Positions 1 to 4,881 of a stretch of 10,799 nt of DNA are shown here, one piece after another. The stretch comes from an uncultured Clostridia bacterium (GTDB lineage: Bacteria > Bacillota > Clostridia > HGM11514). How positions within the stretch are numbered: position 1 is the stretch's first letter; each line of letters starts with the position of its first letter. The notes under the pieces are model-generated. The model was not told where the DNA came from. It ran no database searches and saw only the letters and a list, made by a program, of their open reading frames with translations. The stretch covers positions 1-10,799 of the forward strand of contig CAKSSZ010000037.1 in the NCBI GenBank assembly GCA_934489915.1, in the 5' to 3' direction. The position numbers and the translations under genes are program-made.

Positions 1-136
1 CCTGCATGCCACGCTCCCGCAAAAACTCAATTGCCTTTTCCATATCGCCGCCGGCCTCGGTCAGAGCCTTCTTGCAGTCCATCATACCGCAGCCGGTCTT
101 TTCTCTCAATTCTTTAACAGCCTGTGCTGTAATCAT
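1..136 (-). CDS. tsf: Elongation factor Ts, N-terminal part (cut by window edge)
   Basis: EF-Ts is the guanine nucleotide exchange factor that releases GDP from EF-Tu in the cytoplasm during elongation. Only the first 45 residues lie inside the window; the rest continues beyond position 1. The visible part is the UBA-like N-terminal domain, with the family signature KTGCGMMDCKKAL at residues 13-25, followed by GGDMEKAIEFLRERG. I chose the ATG at 136 because the protein then begins MITAQAVKELR, as is usual for the family. An in-frame ATG at 160 would add eight residues and has an AAAGGT stretch four bases upstream, so it is possible but less family-like. The gene lies 39 nt after rpsB, the usual rpsB-tsf pair, and is presumably transcribed from the rpsB promoter. 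Confidence 0.96.
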   Translation of the reverse strand, partial: MITAQAVKELREKTGCGMMDCKKALTEAGGDMEKAIEFLRERGMQ

Positions 137-175
137 ATGCTTCACGATCCTTTCCTTCATTTTTACCTTTTGGAA

Positions 176-907
176 TTATTCCTCGGAAGCGTCCTCTGCT
201 GCAGCTTCCTCCGCTGCGAACTGCTCGCCCTGCTTGCCTTCCAAAACGGCATTTGCCATGGTAGACGCAATCAGCTTAACGGCACGGATTGCATCGTCAT
301 TTCCGGGAATAACATAATCTACTTCTTCCGGATCGCAGTTCGTATCTACAATTGCAACAACCGGAATACCCAATCTCTTTGCTTCCATAATTGCAATATG
401 CTCTTTTTTCGGGTCAACAACAAACAGCGCACCCGGCAAACGCTTCATTTCTTTGATTCCGCCCAGGAATTTTTCCAGCTTTTCCAGCTCGCCCTTCAGC
501 TTAATAACCTCTTTTTTGGGCAGCAATTCAAAGGTGCCGTCCTCTTCCATTTTCTTAATCTGATTCAGGCGGTCAATTCTTTTCCGAATGGTTTTAAAGT
601 TGGTCATCATGCCGCCCAGCCATCTGGCGTTCACATAATACATTCCAACCCGCTCTGCTTCTTCCTTAATGGATTCCTGCGCTTGCTTTTTGGTGCCGAC
701 AAACAGAATTTCATCTCCGTTTGCTGCAACGTCACGGATAAAGTTATACGCTTCCTCCACCTTTTTCACGGTTTTCTGCAAATCAATGATGTAGATTCCA
801 TTTCTTTCTGTGAAGATGTATTCCGCCATTTTCGGGTTCCATCTTCTGGTCTGGTGTCCAAAGTGAACACCGGCTTCCAACAACTGTTTCATTGCGATTA
901 CTGCCAT
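176..907 (-). CDS. rpsB: 30S ribosomal protein S2
   Basis: S2 is a late-assembling small-subunit protein located between the head and body of the 30S, near S1 or the mRNA exit side. The 243-residue product matches the usual length. It shows the N-terminal signature GVHFGHQTRRWNP at residues 13-25, a helical coiled-coil-like middle rich in K and E, and the second conserved block PVVAIVDTNCDPEEVDYVIPGN. The tail is alanine- and glutamate-rich (EEAAAEDASEE). The ATG at 907 is preceded by AGGAGG with an 8-nt spacer. The reading frame is open a further 22 codons upstream, but those codons fall in the structured leader and are unlike S2. The gene is the first of an rpsB-tsf operon with its own promoter, separated from rplQ by 228 nt. 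The leader folds and may carry autogenous control. Confidence 0.97.
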   Translation of the reverse strand: MAVIAMKQLLEAGVHFGHQTRRWNPKMAEYIFTERNGIYIIDLQKTVKKVEEAYNFIRDVAANGDEILFVGTKKQAQESIKEEAERVGMYYVNARWLGGMMTNFKTIRKRIDRLNQIKKMEEDGTFELLPKKEVIKLKGELEKLEKFLGGIKEMKRLPGALFVVDPKKEHIAIMEAKRLGIPVVAIVDTNCDPEEVDYVIPGNDDAIRAVKLIASTMANAVLEGKQGEQFAAEEAAAEDASEE

Positions 908-1016
908 TTTACTAACCTCCTGTTTTTGATACCTCCACCCCGTTCTTCCTTCGGGCAAACCGCAGTGCGGCAACCTGCCCTCCGTCCCAGCGTGTGTGTA
1001 TTCTTAATTTTACAGC
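908..1016 (-). promoter_or_regulatory. Structured 5' leader of rpsB (candidate S2 autoregulatory leader)
   Basis: About 109 nt separate the predicted transcription start from the rpsB start codon. On the transcript strand the leader holds GGGCA (976-980) pairing with TGCCC (953-957). Nested inside this is a CCGC-ACT-GCGG hairpin. Just downstream, CCCG-AAGGAAGAA-CGGG can form a competing stem that reuses the GCCC strand. The AGGAGG site of rpsB follows in an A-rich, open stretch. rpsB-tsf is autoregulated by S2 in E. coli, so control here is plausible but not shown. I do not recognise this leader as a named family. Confidence 0.45.
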
Positions 1017-1022
1017 CCTATT

Positions 1023-1073
1023 ATTTTATCACATTTTTCAAAAAAAAGCAAGCTTTTTTTGAAAAAAATTCAT
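1023..1073 (-). promoter_or_regulatory. Sigma-A-type promoter of rpsB-tsf with UP-like tract
   Basis: On the minus strand the -10 is TAAAAT (1023-1028), directly preceded by TGA, which makes an extended -10 (TGn). Seventeen bases upstream lies TTGCTT (1046-1051) as a weak -35. The 22 bases upstream of that (1052-1073) are alternating T and A tracts that resemble the RNA polymerase alpha-CTD UP element. Six to seven bases after the -10 is a GGG (1016-1018), a likely start point. A G start in a ribosomal protein promoter would fit GTP-linked growth control in Firmicutes, but that part is inference. Confidence 0.7.
1034..1066. repeat. AT-rich near-palindrome overlapping the rpsB -35
   Basis: TTTTTC followed by eight A and GC (1034-1049) is mirrored by GC, seven T and GAAAAA (1052-1066), with AA between them. 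This gives about 15 base pairs with one bulged A. It overlaps the -35 and the UP-like tract. As RNA it would be a hairpin with a U-rich 3' arm and could serve as a second, weaker terminator for readthrough from rplQ. Confidence 0.6.
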
Positions 1074-1092
1074 TTTTGTTTCAACAAGATAA

Positions 1093-1120
1093 GAGCGCCG
1101 ACACAAAAGCGCCAACGCTC
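1093..1120 (-). terminator. Terminator-like hairpin at the end of the alpha operon
   Basis: Fifteen bases after the rplQ stop codon the transcript holds GAGCGTTGGCGC, loop TTTT, then GTGTCGGCGCTC. This is a 12-bp stem with four G-U wobbles. It is followed by TTATCTTGTT, a moderately U-rich tail. Position and shape fit an intrinsic terminator, perhaps a leaky one because the U tract is interrupted. Confidence 0.65.
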
Positions 1121-1135
1121 ATTTCAATCCTGCAA

Positions 1136-1480
1136 TTAATCCACCAGCTGCAGCACTGCCATAGGAGCAGCGTCACCTCTGCGAGGACCCATTTTAATGA
1201 TTCTGGTATATCCACCGTTGCGCTCCGCATATTTGGGTGCGATTTCATCAAACAGCTTCTTTACCACATCTTCTTTTGTGATATATGTCAAAGCCTGTCT
1301 TCTGGTATGCAAGGTGTTGGCTTTTCCCAAGGTGATCATCTTTTCCACCATACTTCTGGCTTCCTTGGCTCTGGTTTCAGTGGTTACAATCTGGCCGTTT
1401 TCCAGGACGCAGGTAACCAGTGATCTCAGCATAGCCCGGCGCTGATCGGTAGGTCTGCCTAATTTTCTTGTTCCAGGCAT
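1136..1480 (-). CDS. rplQ: 50S ribosomal protein L17
   Basis: L17 binds 23S rRNA on the large subunit. The 114-residue product carries the family block RKLGRPTDQRRAMLRSLVT at residues 5-23 and the conserved end RNGGYTRIIKMGPRRGDAAPMAVLQLVD, at normal length. The ATG at 1480 follows AAAGGAGG with a 10-nt spacer. It is the last gene of the alpha operon, 41 nt after rpoA, as is near-universal in bacteria. The stop codon is followed by a terminator-like hairpin, so the transcription unit probably ends here. What comes next (rpsB-tsf) is less usual than the ecfA-ecfT-truA genes found in many Firmicutes. Confidence 0.98.
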   Translation of the reverse strand: MPGTRKLGRPTDQRRAMLRSLVTCVLENGQIVTTETRAKEARSMVEKMITLGKANTLHTRRQALTYITKEDVVKKLFDEIAPKYAERNGGYTRIIKMGPRRGDAAPMAVLQLVD

Positions 1481-1521
1481 AGTAAAAATACCTCCTTTGT
1501 TCTTGAATTTGTTACAAAACC

Positions 1522-2481
1522 TTATTGTTGATCTTCAGACTCAGACAAGGACAGTCCCAAGGAAATCAGCTTATTGATCACTTCTTCCAGAGACTTTCTG
1601 CCCAGATTTCTGACCTTCATCATGTCTTCCTCAGTTTTGCCGATCAAGTCTTCCACCGTGTTAATTCCTGCTCTCTTCAGGCAGTTGTAAGAACGAACGG
1701 AGAAATCCAAATCTTCAATCTGCATTTCCAAAACCTTTTCCTTCTTGGTTTCTTCCTTCTCTACCATAATTTCCGTATTTCTGGCATCGTCGGACAGATC
1801 AATGAAGAGGTTCAAATGTTCATTCATGATTTTGGCGCCCAGGCTGACTGCTTCATCCGGCCGGATGGTTCCGTCCGTCCAAACATCAATCACCAGCTTA
1901 TCAAAATCGGTATCCTGACCCACGCGGGTATTTTCCACGGTATAATTGAACTTCACAACAGGGGTGTAAATGGAGTCAACCGGGATAATCCCGATTACAT
2001 TGCTCCCCATTGCCGCCTTGTTTTTTTCTGCCGAAACATAGCCCCGGCCATGATCCAGCGTAATTTCCATGTATAACTTTGCATCCTCATTTAAGGTTGC
2101 GATCAGCAAATCGCTGCTCAAAATTTCAACATCCGAATCGGGTTTAATGTCGGAGGCGTAAATTTTGCCTGCGCCTTTCGCCTCAATGAAAACCGTTTTA
2201 GGGCCGTCACAATGGAGCTTGGCGATCAGCTTTTTGAGGTTTAATACGATCTCGGTCACATCTTCTCTCACACCGGGAATGGTGGAGAATTCATGTAAAA
2301 CACCGTCGATCTTCACAGAGGTTACCGCAACACCGGGGAGAGATGACAGAAGAATTCTGCGCAAGCTGTTCCCCAGCGTCATTCCATAGCCCCGTTCCAA
2401 AGGTTCTACAATAAAACGGGCATAGGAGGCGTTATCCTTTTCTTCAATACACTCAATTCTTGGTTTTTCGATCTCGATCAT
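1522..2481 (-). CDS. rpoA: DNA-directed RNA polymerase subunit alpha
   Basis: Alpha dimerises to scaffold beta and beta' and contacts UP elements and activators. The 319-residue product has the N-terminal assembly domain (about 1-228) with the block GYGMTLGNSLRRILLSSLPG at 32-51. A charged linker rich in E and K (about 232-250) follows, then the C-terminal DNA-binding domain (about 251-319). This contains SVRSYNCLKRAGI, whose arginine at 263 corresponds to E. coli R265, and a helix-hairpin-helix-like NLGRKSLEEV. I start at the ATG at 2481, eight bases after AAGGAGGG. A TTG two codons upstream (2487) lies only two bases from that site and is unlikely. The gene sits between rpsD and rplQ as usual, but a strong AU-rich hairpin precedes its ribosome binding site. 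Confidence 0.98.
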   Translation of the reverse strand: MIEIEKPRIECIEEKDNASYARFIVEPLERGYGMTLGNSLRRILLSSLPGVAVTSVKIDGVLHEFSTIPGVREDVTEIVLNLKKLIAKLHCDGPKTVFIEAKGAGKIYASDIKPDSDVEILSSDLLIATLNEDAKLYMEITLDHGRGYVSAEKNKAAMGSNVIGIIPVDSIYTPVVKFNYTVENTRVGQDTDFDKLVIDVWTDGTIRPDEAVSLGAKIMNEHLNLFIDLSDDARNTEIMVEKEETKKEKVLEMQIEDLDFSVRSYNCLKRAGINTVEDLIGKTEEDMMKVRNLGRKSLEEVINKLISLGLSLSESEDQQ

Positions 2482-2489
2482 TGACAAAA

Positions 2490-2497
2490 CCCTCCTT
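2490..2497 (-). promoter_or_regulatory. Ribosome binding site of rpoA that decides the start
   Basis: AAGGAGGG lies 8 nt before the ATG at 2481 and only 2 nt before an in-frame TTG at 2487. The spacing favours the ATG. Confidence 0.85.
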
Positions 2498-2502
2498 CGA
2501 TA

Positions 2503-2529
2503 TTCAATTTTAACTGGTTAAAAATTGAA
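2503..2529 (-). other. AU-rich intercistronic hairpin between rpsD and rpoA
   Basis: On the transcript, TTCAATTTTTAAC (2517-2529) pairs with GTTAAAATTGAA (2503-2514) around a CA loop. This gives 12 bp with one bulged T. It lies just upstream of the rpoA ribosome binding site. It is not followed by a U tract, so it is more likely a stability, processing or translation element than a terminator. Confidence 0.65.
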
Positions 2530-2535
2530 CCCTGA

Positions 2536-3162
2536 TTACTTGGAATAATACTCAACAATAAGATGTTCTTCCAACGGGAGGTCAATGTCTTCTCTGGCTG
2601 CCAAGGTCACTACCTTTGCTTCCAGAGTATTCCGATCCAAATCGAGCCACTTGGGAATTACTTTTCCTTCGGTTGCTTCCAAAATTGCTTTCATTTTTGT
2701 CTTGCCCCGGCTGCCTTCCTTCACGGAAATCACATCTCCGGGAGAAACCAGGTAGGAAGGAATGTCAACCTTTTTGCCGTTGACAGTGAAATGTCCGTGA
2801 CGAACCAGCTGTCTGGCTTCAGGACGGGACATTCCAAATCCCAGTCTGTACACCACGTTGTCCAGTCTGCTCTCCAGGATGGACAGCAGGTTGTCACCGG
2901 TGATACCGGCTTTCTTTTCAGCCATTTCAAAATACTTTTCAAACTGGCTTTCCAAAACGCCGTAATATCTTCTTGCTTTCTGTTTTTCTCTTAACTGAAT
3001 CCCGTATTCAGATACCTTTTTTCTGCTCTGGCCGTGCTGACCGGGCGCATAGGGTCTTCTGTCTACGGCGCATTTTCCTGTATAACAACGATCGCCCTTC
3101 AGAAAAAGCTTCTGACCTTCTCTGCGGCAAAGTCTGCATACCGCTTCGGTATATCGTGCCAT
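2536..3162 (-). CDS. rpsD: 30S ribosomal protein S4, zinc-binding form
   Basis: S4 is a primary 16S rRNA binder that starts assembly of the 30S body and, in E. coli and Bacillus, represses its own mRNA. The 208-residue product has an N-terminal zinc knuckle with cysteines at 9, 12, 26 and 31 (CRLC to CYTGKC), as in Thermus S4. The S4 RNA-binding domain follows, beginning around SRLDNVVYRLGF and including the block ARQLVRHGHFTVNGKKVDIP. The end is LPLEEHLIVEYYSK. The ATG at 3162 follows GGAGGT with a 6-8 nt spacer. Here rpsD lies inside the alpha operon, as in E. coli and Clostridia and unlike Bacillus subtilis, where it is a separate transcription unit. S4 is therefore a natural candidate ligand for the structured region upstream of rpsM. 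Confidence 0.98.
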   Translation of the reverse strand: MARYTEAVCRLCRREGQKLFLKGDRCYTGKCAVDRRPYAPGQHGQSRKKVSEYGIQLREKQKARRYYGVLESQFEKYFEMAEKKAGITGDNLLSILESRLDNVVYRLGFGMSRPEARQLVRHGHFTVNGKKVDIPSYLVSPGDVISVKEGSRGKTKMKAILEATEGKVIPKWLDLDRNTLEAKVVTLAAREDIDLPLEEHLIVEYYSK

Positions 3163-3205
3163 ATCTGCACCTCCATTAATTTTTAGTTATCACCCTCAGC
3201 CACAA

Positions 3206-3601
3206 TCAAACTCTGCGGCGTTTCGGGGGTCTGCACCCGTTATGGGGAATCGGCGTTACGTCCTTAATCATCGTAACCTCCAGACCTGCACCCTGCAATG
3301 CTCTGATTGCAGCTTCTCTGCCGGCGCCGGGTCCCTTTACATACACTTCAACCATCTTCAGGCCGTGTTCCATTGCTGCTTTAGCAGCAGTTTCAGCAGC
3401 CATCTGAGCAGCAAAGGGAGTGTTCTTTTTGGAACCACGGAAGCCCAGGCCACCTGCGCTTGCCCAGGAAATCGCGTTTCCGGCAACGTCGGTAATCGTC
3501 ACGATAGTATTGTTGAACGAGGAACGGATATGCACCGCACCACGCTCGATATTTTTCCGCTCACGTCTTCTGCGCGTCGTCTTTTTAACTGTTTTAGCCA
3601 T
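3206..3601 (-). CDS. rpsK: 30S ribosomal protein S11
   Basis: S11 forms part of the 30S platform near the decoding region and mRNA exit. The 131-residue product has a basic N-terminus (KKTTRRRRERKN), the core block HIRSSFNNTIVTITD, and FRGSKKNTPFAAQMAAE. The highly conserved end DVTPIPHNGCRPPKRRRV contains the Asn-Gly pair that is isomerised to isoaspartate in E. coli S11. The ATG at 3601 follows AAGGAGGT at normal spacing. It lies 18 nt after rpsM and 43 nt before rpsD within the alpha operon. Nothing unusual is seen. Confidence 0.98.
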   Translation of the reverse strand: MAKTVKKTTRRRRERKNIERGAVHIRSSFNNTIVTITDVAGNAISWASAGGLGFRGSKKNTPFAAQMAAETAAKAAMEHGLKMVEVYVKGPGAGREAAIRALQGAGLEVTMIKDVTPIPHNGCRPPKRRRV

Positions 3602-3619
3602 GAAATCGAACCTCCTTCT

Positions 3620-3988
3620 TTACTTTTTCTTTCCTGCCATAGTTTTCTTAGGACCTTTTCTGGTACGTGCGTTATTCTTGGTATTCTGTCCTCTTACGGG
3701 CAGGCCGCGTCTATGTCTCAATCCGCGGTAGCAGCCGATTTCAATCAGCCGTTTGATATCCAGAGAAACCTGACGGCGCAGATCGCCTTCCACCGTATAT
3801 TCTCTGTCAATCGCATCACGCAGCAAACCGATTTGATCTTCTGTCAAATCCTTTACTCTGGTATCCGGGTTAATCCCTGTTTGCTCAAGAATTTTTCTGG
3901 AGCTGCTGACGCCGATGCCAAAAATATAAGTCAAGCCGTATTCCACGCGTTTTTCCTTGGGTAAATCAACACCTGCAATTCTTGCCAT
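3620..3988 (-). CDS. rpsM: 30S ribosomal protein S13
   Basis: S13 sits in the 30S head, touches the P-site tRNA through its basic tail, and bridges to the large subunit. The 122-residue product starts MARIAGVDLP and has the helix-two-turn-helix region with YIFGIGVSSSRKILEQTGI. The conserved block GCYRGLRHRRGLPVRGQNTKNNARTRKG follows, then a lysine-rich tail. The ATG at 3988 follows AGGAGGT with about 11 nt between. It is the first gene of the alpha part, after a 186-nt gap from rpmJ that is far longer than any other gap in this cluster except rplQ-rpsB. Its translation is probably the control point if the upstream RNA structure is regulatory. Confidence 0.98.
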   Translation of the reverse strand: MARIAGVDLPKEKRVEYGLTYIFGIGVSSSRKILEQTGINPDTRVKDLTEDQIGLLRDAIDREYTVEGDLRRQVSLDIKRLIEIGCYRGLRHRRGLPVRGQNTKNNARTRKGPKKTMAGKKK

Positions 3989-4174
3989 TTACTCTTTACA
4001 CCTCCTGCACTTTCTATGCATTTGTTCTATTCAACTGTATTTATGATGCAAATCCGCGTTACAAAAGCCTGCGATTGCCCGCCCCGGACAAGCCGTCACA
4101 CACCCTCTGCTCTCGCTCCGGGTCAGCCGTTCCGGGAAAAGCCAGGCTTTTGTCAGCCGCACGCAGAACGATCA
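3989..4174 (-). promoter_or_regulatory. Structured rpmJ-rpsM intergenic region (candidate alpha-operon leader)
   Basis: This 186-nt gap shows no convincing gene. Its first two thirds on the transcript strand are GC-rich and full of repeats; the last 70 nt are A-rich and end in the rpsM ribosome binding site. ACAAAAGCCTG (transcript strand, 4143-4153) pairs perfectly with CAGGCTTTTGT (4061-4071) across a 71-nt loop. The same segment also pairs locally as AAAAGC-CTG-GCTTTT (4137-4151), so two conformations compete. Inside the loop CCCGGA (4117-4122) can pair with TCCGGG (4083-4088). E. coli S4 represses the alpha operon through a pseudoknot leader upstream of rpsM, so the same role is plausible here. 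I found no convincing promoter in the gap. Confidence 0.5.
4122..4159. repeat. Direct repeats GTCAGCCG in the rpmJ-rpsM gap
   Basis: The octamer GTCAGCCG occurs twice on the plus strand (4122-4129 and 4152-4159; CGGCTGAC on the transcript), 30 nt apart. Related AAGCCGTCA lies at 4090-4098. The first copy is flanked by two copies of TCCGGG (4117-4122 and 4131-4136). The repetition suggests repeated RNA structural modules or remnants of duplication. Confidence 0.5.
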
Positions 4175-4288
4175 TTAACCCTGTCTTTGCTTATGCTTCG
4201 GGTTTTCGCAAATTACCATTACTTTGCCTTTTCTTTTAATAATCTTGCATTTTTCACACATTGGTTTTACAGACGGTCTAACTTTCAT
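4175..4288 (-). CDS. rpmJ: 50S ribosomal protein L36, zinc-binding form
   Basis: L36 is the smallest large-subunit protein and organises 23S rRNA near the GTPase-associated region. The 37-residue product begins MKVRPSVKPMCEKCKIIKRK and ends CENPKHKQRQG. It carries the zinc ribbon ligands Cys11, Cys14, Cys27 and His32, so it is the C+ form rather than the zinc-free form induced in zinc starvation. The ATG at 4288 follows AGGAGG at normal spacing. It lies 42 nt after infA, the normal position at the end of the spc section. The 186 nt that follow it are structured. Confidence 0.97.
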   Translation of the reverse strand: MKVRPSVKPMCEKCKIIKRKGKVMVICENPKHKQRQG

Positions 4289-4330
4289 GGATAGTACCTC
4301 CTCACAATCCTTAATTCAGCGATGGCCGGT

Positions 4331-4549
4331 TTATTTTGCCCGCCATGTAATCCGCCCTTTGGTCAGATCATATGGGGACATCTCAACCGTAACCCTGTCA
4401 CCCGGAAGAATCCGGATAAAATTCATACGAAGCTTACCCGAAATATGAGCCAAGATCTTGTGCCCGTTTTCTAATTCTACCTGGAACACCGCGTTAGGCA
4501 ATGCCTCAACAACCGTACCTTCTAATTCCAAAACATCATCTTTCGCCAA
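4331..4549 (-). CDS. infA: Translation initiation factor IF-1 (TTG start)
   Basis: IF-1 blocks the 30S A site during initiation and aids IF2 and IF3. The 72-residue product is a single S1-like OB fold of standard length, starting MAKDDVLELEGTVVEALPNAVFQVELENG, with GKLRMNFIRILPGDRVTVE and ending DLTKGRITWRAK. The start codon is TTG at 4549, six bases after AAGGAGGT. No ATG exists in frame until residue 41, well inside the domain, and the protein from the TTG has exactly the family length, so the TTG is well supported. A rare start on an initiation factor recalls infC, where an AUU start allows IF3 autocontrol; whether this matters here is unknown. It lies 30 nt after the KOW gene. Confidence 0.97.
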   Translation of the reverse strand: MAKDDVLELEGTVVEALPNAVFQVELENGHKILAHISGKLRMNFIRILPGDRVTVEMSPYDLTKGRITWRAK

Positions 4550-4555
4550 AGGAAT

Positions 4556-4563
4556 ACCTCCTT
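4556..4563 (-). promoter_or_regulatory. Ribosome binding site of infA supporting its TTG start
   Basis: AAGGAGGT, a near-perfect site, lies 6 nt before the TTG at 4549. No ATG or GTG lies at suitable spacing in the same frame. Confidence 0.85.
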
Positions 4564-4579
4564 CCAGAATTCGGCTCTT

Positions 4580-4858
4580 TTATTCGCCTTGCTGCGCCGT
4601 CAGCTCTGCAATGGCGGTTTTCAGCTCGTTATTCGTAATCCGCTGCCCGTCCCGGAGCTTTTGCGCAATCAATTCACTGCTTCTTCCAAGTGTCTTCAGA
4701 TGCTTCTTTTTCTTGCGTTTGGGGTGATCCGTTTTTCTCATTTTTCCGTCACTGATTGCAACATACTGCTCATCCTCTACCGCCAGGACGATAAAATACC
4801 TGTCTTTGTCCCGGCCTGCTATGGATTCCACCAAGGAAGACGGATAGAATTCATCCAC
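4580..4858 (-). CDS. KOW-domain RNA-binding protein, L14e/L27e-like
   Basis: This is the small KOW-motif protein that Clostridia and related Firmicutes often encode between map and infA. Its function is not established; annotation pipelines relate it to archaeal and eukaryotic ribosomal L14e. The 92-residue product has the KOW-like strand-loop SIAGRDKDRYFIVLAVEDEQYVAISDG near residues 12-38. A very basic segment follows (KTDHPKRKKKKHLKTLG), suited to RNA binding, then a helical C-terminus ending TAQQGE. I start at the GTG at 4858, eight bases after GAGGTGA. A GTG at 4870 overlaps that site and would lack one. The gene is 23 nt after map and 30 nt before infA, so it is co-expressed with translation genes. 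A ribosome- or rRNA-linked role is inference from composition and context. Confidence 0.85.
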   Translation of the reverse strand: MDEFYPSSLVESIAGRDKDRYFIVLAVEDEQYVAISDGKMRKTDHPKRKKKKHLKTLGRSSELIAQKLRDGQRITNNELKTAIAELTAQQGE

Positions 4859-4866
4859 TGATTTCT

Positions 4867-4873
4867 TCACCTC
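4867..4873 (-). promoter_or_regulatory. Ribosome binding site of the KOW gene that decides its start
   Basis: GAGGTGA lies 8 nt before the GTG at 4858. The alternative upstream GTG at 4870 is part of this very motif and has no site of its own, so 4858 is favoured. Confidence 0.75.
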
Positions 4874-4881
4874 AAAATAAC

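Noticed and set aside
908..973. A 22-codon N-terminal extension of S2
   Set aside because: The added residues are unlike S2 and overlap the folded leader. The ATG at 907 has a perfect AGGAGG at ideal spacing.
137..1423. A 428-codon open frame on the plus strand across rpsB and rplQ
   Set aside because: It is antisense to two certain ribosomal protein genes and crosses the promoter and terminator between them. The product is low-complexity, rich in F, H, Q and L, with no recognisable domain.
1481..1521. A TTTGTAACAAA inverted repeat between rpoA and rplQ
   Set aside because: The stem would leave too small a loop to fold as RNA, and the AT-rich symmetry is easily due to chance.
3242..3964. 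A 240-codon plus-strand open frame over rpsK and rpsM
   Set aside because: It lies opposite two certain genes and has no recognisable domain. Such frames arise from codon bias on the coding strand.
3989..4060. A promoter for rpsM in the A-rich end of the gap
   Set aside because: TTGTAA, TTGCAT and TTGAAT occur, but none has a good -10 at 16-18 bases. TAAATA is 15 bases from TTGTAA. The evidence is too weak to list.
4059..4103. A 14-codon minus-strand GTG frame in the rpmJ-rpsM gap as a leader peptide
   Set aside because: Its upstream sequence (GAGCAGAGG) is too close and weak as a binding site, and the codons show no run of one amino acid that would suggest attenuation.
3982..4294. Plus-strand open frames of 85 and 92 codons across the rpmJ-rpsM gap
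   Set aside because: They run through the antisense of rpmJ and the repeat-rich leader. They lack ribosome binding sites and any family likeness.
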